From: Phenylobacterium sp. CCH9-H3
Lineage (GTDB): Bacteria > Pseudomonadota > Alphaproteobacteria > Caulobacterales > Caulobacteraceae
Direction of reading: 5' to 3'
DNA length: 20,656 bases
Assembly: GCF_001557235.1 (NCBI RefSeq)
Contig: NZ_LSJI01000232.1
Location: 1-20,656, forward strand
In this document: positions 17,132 through 20,656 of the stretch, one piece after another
Numbering within the stretch: position 1 is the stretch's first letter
How the letters are laid out: the number at the start of each line of letters is the position of its first letter
The notes under the pieces: generated by a model
What the model was told of the DNA's origin: nothing
Seen by the model: the letters and a program-made list of their open reading frames with translations, nothing else
Database searches by the model: none
Translations under genes and position numbers: made by a program

Positions 17132-17215
17132 CCGGCCTCAATGCGTCAGGCGGCGGCCGGCTGCAACAGCCGAGCCGCACAGGCGGCCGGCGCGCCTATG
17201 CGCCGACCGCCTTCC

Positions 17216-17243
17216 GGACCGCGTTGCTCCGGGGGCGCGGTCC
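17216..17243 (-). terminator. Possible terminator after the PEPxxWA-CTERM gene
   Basis: GGACCGCG (17216-17223) and CGCGGTCC (17236-17243) pair perfectly over a 12-base loop, 14 bases after the stop codon. No T-run follows. Confidence 0.45.
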
Positions 17244-17257
17244 AGGCTCCGGGCCCG

Positions 17258-18265
17258 TCAGCGGGCGACGGCGTTGTGCTGGCGACGCCGCCGCAGGGTC
17301 GCGCCGGCCGCTCCGAAGCCGAGAATCATCAGGGCCCAAGCCGAGGGTTCGGGGGCGGCGCTGCCGGGGCCGCAGACGCGCGTGCCCGGCTCGCAGGGAT
17401 CGCGCGGCGGCGACGCGCCCGGAATGAAGGCCAGCGGCCCATTGCTGATCACGGGGCCGGTGTTGAGGAACAGGGTCTGGACGCCGGTGAGATCATACTT
17501 GGCGAGTCCGAATTCGGCCGCGACGTAGAGGCCGCCGTCGCCGTAGGCGAGGCCGGTCACCGCGTCGTCGGTGTAGACCGTGGCGCCGCCGGAGCCGAAC
17601 GACATCGGGTCGATGGACGCCCAGCCGTGCTGGGTTCCCGTCTCGAATGCGGCGAAGACCTTGCCCGCGCCGTAGGCGAGGCCCGTGATATCGACGGTTC
17701 CGTAGTCGTGCGAGCCCAGGAGGTCGCCCGTCAGGTCGTAGTGCGCCAGGGTGCTGCCGTAGGAAACGAACAGCCCGCCGCCGGTGAACGCCACGCCCGT
17801 GACCGCGTCCGGAACCTCGAACCCGCTCTGGAGCGCGAGGTCCGCGTCGTAGGTGTCGATCCAGAAGGTGGAGCCGGACAGGCTGGATTTGCGCGCTCCG
17901 GCGTAGAGCGAGCCATTGCCGGCGGCCAGCGGGCCCCAGTCCACGAACGACAGGCCGTATTCGCTCGCGAGCAGGTTCCCGCCCAGATCGTAGGCATAGA
18001 GCGCGCCGCCGCCGATGAACCCGTCGGTGACGCCACTGACGAACACCCGCCCATCCATGTGGGCGAGCCCATCGATCGGAAAGCCCGCGCCGAAGCCTGT
18101 GGTCGGCGTCAGAGTGTCTCCGGTGAAGAAGCCGACGGTCGGCGCGTTGCCGTTGAGGCTGAAGATGCTCGCGCCGTCCACGAGTGTTCCCGCCTGCGCT
18201 GCGCCCGCAGCGATCGCCAGCGTCCCCACGGCGACCGCCGCGAGCTTGAGAGTTTTTCGAAGCAT
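17258..18265 (-). CDS. PEPxxWA-CTERM sorting-domain protein with propeller-like repeats
   Basis: This is an exported protein of 335 residues. The signal peptide (1-25) ends AAQA/G. The C-terminus is an exosortase-type sorting signal: PEPSAW (305-310), a hydrophobic stretch ALMILGFGAAGATL and RRRR (325-328). It fits the PEPxxWA-CTERM class found in Caulobacterales and sphingomonads. The body has at least five similar units near residues 64, 109, 153, 192 and 234 with the pattern (V/I)TGLAYGxGxLYVA followed by xLxxYDLxGxLL. They are 38-45 residues apart, suggesting a beta-propeller. A possible disulfide pair, Cys291/Cys298, precedes the signal. ATG 18265 is preferred to GTG 18277 because GGGGA lies six bases upstream. 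Ligand or role is unknown. No exosortase gene is in the window. Confidence 0.85.
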   Translation of the reverse strand: MLRKTLKLAAVAVGTLAIAAGAAQAGTLVDGASIFSLNGNAPTVGFFTGDTLTPTTGFGAGFPIDGLAHMDGRVFVSGVTDGFIGGGALYAYDLGGNLLASEYGLSFVDWGPLAAGNGSLYAGARKSSLSGSTFWIDTYDADLALQSGFEVPDAVTGVAFTGGGLFVSYGSTLAHYDLTGDLLGSHDYGTVDITGLAYGAGKVFAAFETGTQHGWASIDPMSFGSGGATVYTDDAVTGLAYGDGGLYVAAEFGLAKYDLTGVQTLFLNTGPVISNGPLAFIPGASPPRDPCEPGTRVCGPGSAAPEPSAWALMILGFGAAGATLRRRRQHNAVAR

Positions 18266-18307
18266 GCCTGTCCCCACGGAAGAATGGGGGGCATCAACCA
18301 GAGCCGG

Positions 18308-18363
18308 GCCGGCGCGGGGAGGCGCGCCGGCTTGCGAAGTGTTGCGAGTTGCTGCGACTTCGC
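18308..18363 (-). terminator. Two hairpins between the regulator and the PEPxxWA-CTERM gene
   Basis: GCGAAGT (18334-18340)/ACTTCGC (18357-18363) begins three bases after the regulator stop. GCCGGCGCG (18308-18316)/CGCGCCGGC (18323-18331) is a perfect 9-bp stem with a six-base loop. Neither is followed by a T-run. They may limit read-through from the regulator into the downstream gene, which would then need its own promoter in the about 40 bp remaining. Confidence 0.5.
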
Positions 18364-18366
18364 CTG

Positions 18367-19269
18367 TCAGGCGGGTTTCGGCGCCCCGGGTTCCAGTCGC
18401 GGGCCTCGCGACCAGGACTCCGCGAAGGGCATGGTCAGCAGGGCCGCTCCGCCGCGGGCCATGGCCGCCGGACCGAAGTCCCGGAAGATGTGATCGCTGA
18501 CGTCGGGCGATACCGACCCCTCCGGCGCCAGCGGGCTCGCCGCCGCCAGTTCCTCGAAGCGCGCGTCGTCGGCCGCGCGGTCGCCGCTGAGCTCGCCGGT
18601 CCGCTGCATGATGTTGGCGCCGGCCACCGGCGAGCCGCCGCCGACGCGCTGTATGGTGAGGGAGATGCCGTCCAGGACTTCGGCCCTGTGCCGCAGCACC
18701 GCATTGTAGATCGAGAAGATGAAGAGGCCGCTGCGGGCGTCGGCCGCCAGGGAGAAGAGCTGGGTCTGGGTCGGAAAGGTCCAGCCTTCGAACAGCATGT
18801 CCTCGACCCGGAGGCGAAAGGTCAGGAAGCCGCCGTCGCCCCGTCGGATCAGCACCTGGTCGTGCATGAACCGTCCCGGCAGCCCGATGGCCGGCCGCGT
18901 GGTGCGCCAGAATCCCTCATAGTCGCTCCCGCGGAGCGCCGTCAGCGCCTGGGCCTCCTGCAGCACCGCTTCGGGCAGCCAGCCCGCGAGTGGGCCGAAG
19001 GCGCTCGACGGGGGCTCCGCCGCGACGCCGAGCTTCGCGGCCAGGGCGTCCAGGTCGCCTTCCCAGTCGAGGAGCGTGAAGCCCGGCCGGCGCTGGGCCA
19101 CGAGGTTCGTGAGGTTGGCCAGGTTCTCGCCCGACGGCGCCTGGCGGCCGCTCAGCCAGCGGCTGACCACGGACTTGTCGACCGCCAGCTCCGCGGCGAG
19201 CCGGCCGCGGCTGAGCGACAGGGCCTTGAGGGCCAACAAAAGCCGCGACGGGAATTCACCAGCCCCCAA
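18367..19269 (-). CDS. XRE-like helix-turn-helix regulator with unknown C-terminal domain
   Basis: A 300-residue protein with an N-terminal Cro/CI-type DNA-binding domain: LLALKALSLSRGRLAAELAVDKSVVSRWLSGRQAPSGENLANLTNLV (about 10-57). GRLAAELAVDKSVVSRWLSG is a clear helix-turn-helix, and LSGRQAPSGENL is typical of XRE repressors. The remainder (about 80-300) includes GRFMHDQVLIRRGDGGFLTFRL, LFEGWTFPTQTQLFSLA and FIFSIYNAVLRHRAEVLDGISL. It looks like a folded sensing domain that I cannot name. TTG 19269 is chosen for the GGGGAG seven bases upstream; TTG 19290 and 19284 are alternatives. No ATG is available. It may control itself and the sorted protein downstream (inference from position only). 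Confidence 0.75.
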   Translation of the reverse strand: MGAGEFPSRLLLALKALSLSRGRLAAELAVDKSVVSRWLSGRQAPSGENLANLTNLVAQRRPGFTLLDWEGDLDALAAKLGVAAEPPSSAFGPLAGWLPEAVLQEAQALTALRGSDYEGFWRTTRPAIGLPGRFMHDQVLIRRGDGGFLTFRLRVEDMLFEGWTFPTQTQLFSLAADARSGLFIFSIYNAVLRHRAEVLDGISLTIQRVGGGSPVAGANIMQRTGELSGDRAADDARFEELAAASPLAPEGSVSPDVSDHIFRDFGPAAMARGGAALLTMPFAESWSRGPRLEPGAPKPA

Positions 19270-19278
19270 CGCACGTCT

Positions 19279-19317
19279 CCCCAAACCCAAGCTCGACCTT
19301 AGGTCGCAGGTTTGGGG
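19279..19317. promoter_or_regulatory. Nested dyad at the regulator start: possible operator or RNA hairpin
   Basis: Outer arms CCCCAAACC (19279-19287) and GGTTTGGGG (19309-19317) are perfect 9-bp complements. Inside them CGACCT-T-AGGTCG (19294-19306) is a 13-bp palindrome. The outer arm covers most of the GGGGAG ribosome-binding site of the regulator. It could be an operator for the regulator itself, an mRNA structure that hides the ribosome-binding site, or both. Confidence 0.55.
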
Positions 19318-19403
19318 GCCGTTGTCAGCGTCGCCGCCTTGACCGACGACAAGGCGCGCCCCGAATCCGCGCCCTTCCGCCCGAACGGCGGCGCAGGGCG
19401 CCC

Positions 19404-20213
19404 TCAGGCGCGCGGCCGCGAAGCCTCGTAGAGGGCGACGGCGGCGGCGGCCGAGACGTTCAGGCTCTCGAAGCCCCCAGGCATGGCGATCTTCGCCAGC
19501 TCGTCGCAGTGCTCGGCCACCAGCCGGCGCAGGCCCTCGCCTTCGGATCCCAGGACGAGGATGGTGGGCGCGCCGTCCAGCACCTCGTCCAGACCCCGCT
19601 CGGCCTCGCCGGCCAGGCCGACCGCGCGCCAGCCGGCCTTGGAAAGCTCGTCGATGGCGCGGGAGAGGTTGACCACCCGGGCCACCGGCACCTGTTCCAC
19701 CGCTCCGGCGGCGGCCTTGGCCAGGGCGCCGGTGAGCTTGGGGGCGTTGCGGTCCTGCAGGATCATGCCGGCGGCGCCGAAGGCCGCCGCCGAGCGCAGG
19801 ATCGCGCCGACGTTCTGCGGGTCGGTCACCTGGTCGAGGATCAGCAGCACCGCGCCGGGACGAGGCTCGAAGTCCGAAAGGTCGGCGTCCTCGAGCGGGG
19901 CAGGGCGCAGGGCGATTCCCTGATGCACGGCCCCTTGCGGGAGGTTGAGGCCGATCTGGTGGGCGTCGGCGACCTCCAGGATCGCCTGGCGACCGAACTT
20001 GCCCTCGACCTGCCGCGCCTTGTCCGCGGTGGCCATCAGGCGGAGCGGCGCGCCGCGCCGGGGATTCGCCAGCGCCGCCTCCACCGCGTGCCAGCCCCAG
20101 ATCCAGTCGTCGGACACGTTCGCCGGGCGCCGGTCCGGGCGGCCCTGGCCCTGGGATTTGGGGCGGAATTTCCGACCCTTTCGGGCGTCGTTGCGTTCCG
20201 TAGGCGAGGCCAC
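19404..20213 (-). CDS. rlmB: 23S rRNA 2'-O-methyltransferase RlmB (SPOUT family)
   Basis: RlmB methylates the ribose of G2251 (E. coli numbering) in the peptidyl-transferase loop of 23S rRNA, using S-adenosylmethionine. The 269-residue protein has a basic N-terminal tail (5-30), then the substrate-binding domain from WIWGWHAVEAALANPRR. The SPOUT catalytic domain carries three motifs: LDQVTDPQNVGAILRSAAAFG (126-146, with Asn134 and Arg140), VLGSEGEGLRRL (220-231) and IAMPGGFESLNVSAAAAVAL (242-261), which form the trefoil knot. The start is GTG 20213; no ATG or TTG is available between it and the conserved core. A long upstream in-frame extension is only antisense of the tRNA genes. It is divergent from the tRNA-tuf operon. 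Confidence 0.94.
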   Translation of the reverse strand: MASPTERNDARKGRKFRPKSQGQGRPDRRPANVSDDWIWGWHAVEAALANPRRGAPLRLMATADKARQVEGKFGRQAILEVADAHQIGLNLPQGAVHQGIALRPAPLEDADLSDFEPRPGAVLLILDQVTDPQNVGAILRSAAAFGAAGMILQDRNAPKLTGALAKAAAGAVEQVPVARVVNLSRAIDELSKAGWRAVGLAGEAERGLDEVLDGAPTILVLGSEGEGLRRLVAEHCDELAKIAMPGGFESLNVSAAAAVALYEASRPRA

Positions 20214-20259
20214 TATAAGACGCGCTCCGATTTGGGGGCCCCTCGGTGGGCTACCGCTT

Positions 20260-20285
20260 TTGGACTGAGAGTTGGGCGCTTTAAG
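20260..20285 (+). promoter_or_regulatory. Possible promoter of the tRNA-Tyr/tRNA-Gly/tuf operon
   Basis: TTGGACT (20260-20266), an 11-base spacer and GCTTTAAG (20278-20285) fit the Caulobacter housekeeping pattern loosely. The next bases, CCCCTCGCG, make a GC-rich discriminator of the kind seen at growth-rate-controlled stable RNA promoters. The leader before tRNA-Tyr would be about 55 bases. Confidence 0.35.
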
Positions 20286-20348
20286 CCCCTCGCGTCCTTG
20301 GGCGGAAGCCTTTTCTCCGAAGGCCCTTGAAGAGGCTCCAAGCGCGCT

Positions 20349-20434
20349 GGGGGAATGTCCCGAGTGGCAAAGGGGGGGGACTGTAAATCCCCTGCCGTAT
20401 GGCTTCGTAGGTTCGAGTCCTACTTCCCCCACCA
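20349..20434 (+). tRNA. tRNA-Tyr(GTA)
   Basis: 86 bases with acceptor stem GGGGGAA/TTCCCCC, anticodon stem GGGGA/TCCCC around GTA at 20383-20385, a long class II variable arm (TGCCGTATGGCTTCG region), T-arm GTAGGTTCGAGTCCTAC and an encoded CCA. It is the first gene of the operon that leads into tuf. Confidence 0.97.
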
Positions 20435-20488
20435 CGCGCCGGAGCGAAATTTGAACTGAGGAGTTGCGGCGGCCCCGCAAGTGGTTTG

Positions 20489-20562
20489 GCGGGTATAGCA
20501 CAATGGTAGTGCAGCAGCCTTCCAAGCTGAGGATGCGGGTTCGATTCCCGCTACCCGCTCCA
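20489..20562 (+). tRNA. tRNA-Gly(TCC)
   Basis: 74 bases with acceptor stem GCGGGTA/TACCCGC, D-arm TAGCACAATGGTAGTGC, anticodon TCC at 20521-20523, T-arm GCGGGTTCGATTCCCGC and encoded CCA. It lies 54 bp after tRNA-Tyr and 39 bp before the EF-Tu start, so the three are probably cotranscribed. Eight-base inverted repeats flank it. Confidence 0.97.
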
Positions 20563-20601
20563 ACTCCTTGAACGACAGCAACGCAACGCCGGCAGGATCC
20601 C

Positions 20602-20656
20602 ATGGCCAAAGAGAAGTTCGAACGCAACAAGCCGCACTGCAACATCGGCACGATCG
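20602..20656 (+). CDS. tuf: Elongation factor Tu, 5' end only
   Basis: Only 18 codons are in the window, MAKEKFERNKPHCNIGTI, which is the highly conserved EF-Tu N-terminus leading to the first GTP-binding loop. EF-Tu brings aminoacyl-tRNA to the ribosome. AGGAT lies about four bases before the ATG. The position after tRNA-Tyr and tRNA-Gly is that of tufB in the classic tRNA-tufB operon. The rest lies beyond the edge. Confidence 0.95.
   Translation, partial: MAKEKFERNKPHCNIGTI

Noticed and set aside
17132..17215. Possible yybP-ykoY manganese riboswitch upstream of the TerC gene
   Set aside because: The region is GC-rich with small repeats but lacks the conserved riboswitch sequence blocks and is too short.
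16421..18493. 690-residue plus-strand frame
   Set aside because: Antisense to TerC and the PEPxxWA-CTERM gene, both of which have clear family motifs; composition is antisense-like.
19404..20651. Long minus-strand frame extending rlmB upstream to 20651
   Set aside because: The extra N-terminal part is antisense to tRNA-Gly and tRNA-Tyr; peptides such as VGEVGLEPTKPYGRG are well-known artefacts of tRNA antisense. The conserved RlmB core needs only the GTG at 20213.

Overview
The window is about 20.7 kb of GC-rich (roughly 70% by eye), gene-dense bacterial chromosome. It looks alphaproteobacterial, most likely Caulobacterales (Caulobacter/Phenylobacterium-like). The reasons are the protein sequences (MetG, RlmB, TerC, DUF486), a PEPxxWA-type C-terminal sorting signal, several upstream sequences resembling the Caulobacter housekeeping promoter (TTGACGS-N10-14-GCTANAWC), and ATGA gene overlaps. 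No taxon was confirmed by a search.

Layout. 1-730: 5' part of selD on the minus strand, cut by the window edge. 769-1824: mnmH/selU, divergent from selD across 38 bp; together they supply selenophosphate and use it to make 2-selenouridine in tRNA. 1882-2652: a class II aldolase/adducin-family protein, closed by a good rho-independent terminator. 2846-7257: an RND efflux pair (membrane-fusion protein and inner-membrane pump, ATGA overlap) with no outer-membrane channel or regulator beside it. 7468-7971: a lipoprotein-type c-type cytochrome. 7972-8269: a spacer with an inverted pair of CGCCAAGA tandem repeats. 8270-8722: a YaiI/DUF188 protein. 8845-9030: a 61-residue hypothetical protein. 9087-9162: tRNA-Thr(TGT). 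9163-9449: a palindrome-rich spacer.

9450-13394: a polyamine-type ABC importer operon on the minus strand, transcribed potF-potG-potH-potI with overlapping genes. 13568-13918: a DUF486 membrane protein, convergent with an orphan lipoprotein (13956-14441) across a strong hairpin. 14626-16413: metG, ending 4 bp from the convergent TerC-family gene (16418-17131). 17258-18265: a secreted, repeat-built protein with a PEPxxWA-CTERM sorting signal, preceded by an XRE-like regulator (18367-19269) whose start region lies in a nested dyad. 19404-20213: rlmB. Divergent from it run tRNA-Tyr(GTA), tRNA-Gly(TCC) and the first codons of tuf (EF-Tu), a reduced form of the familiar tRNA-tufB operon.

Most of the content is housekeeping or common accessory function. 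I see no phage, insertion sequence, CRISPR array or defence island. The least explained parts are the regulator with its dyad and the sorted surface protein, the CGCCAAGA element, and a hairpin that competes with the 5' end of tRNA-Thr. None of these amounts to a demonstrated new system.
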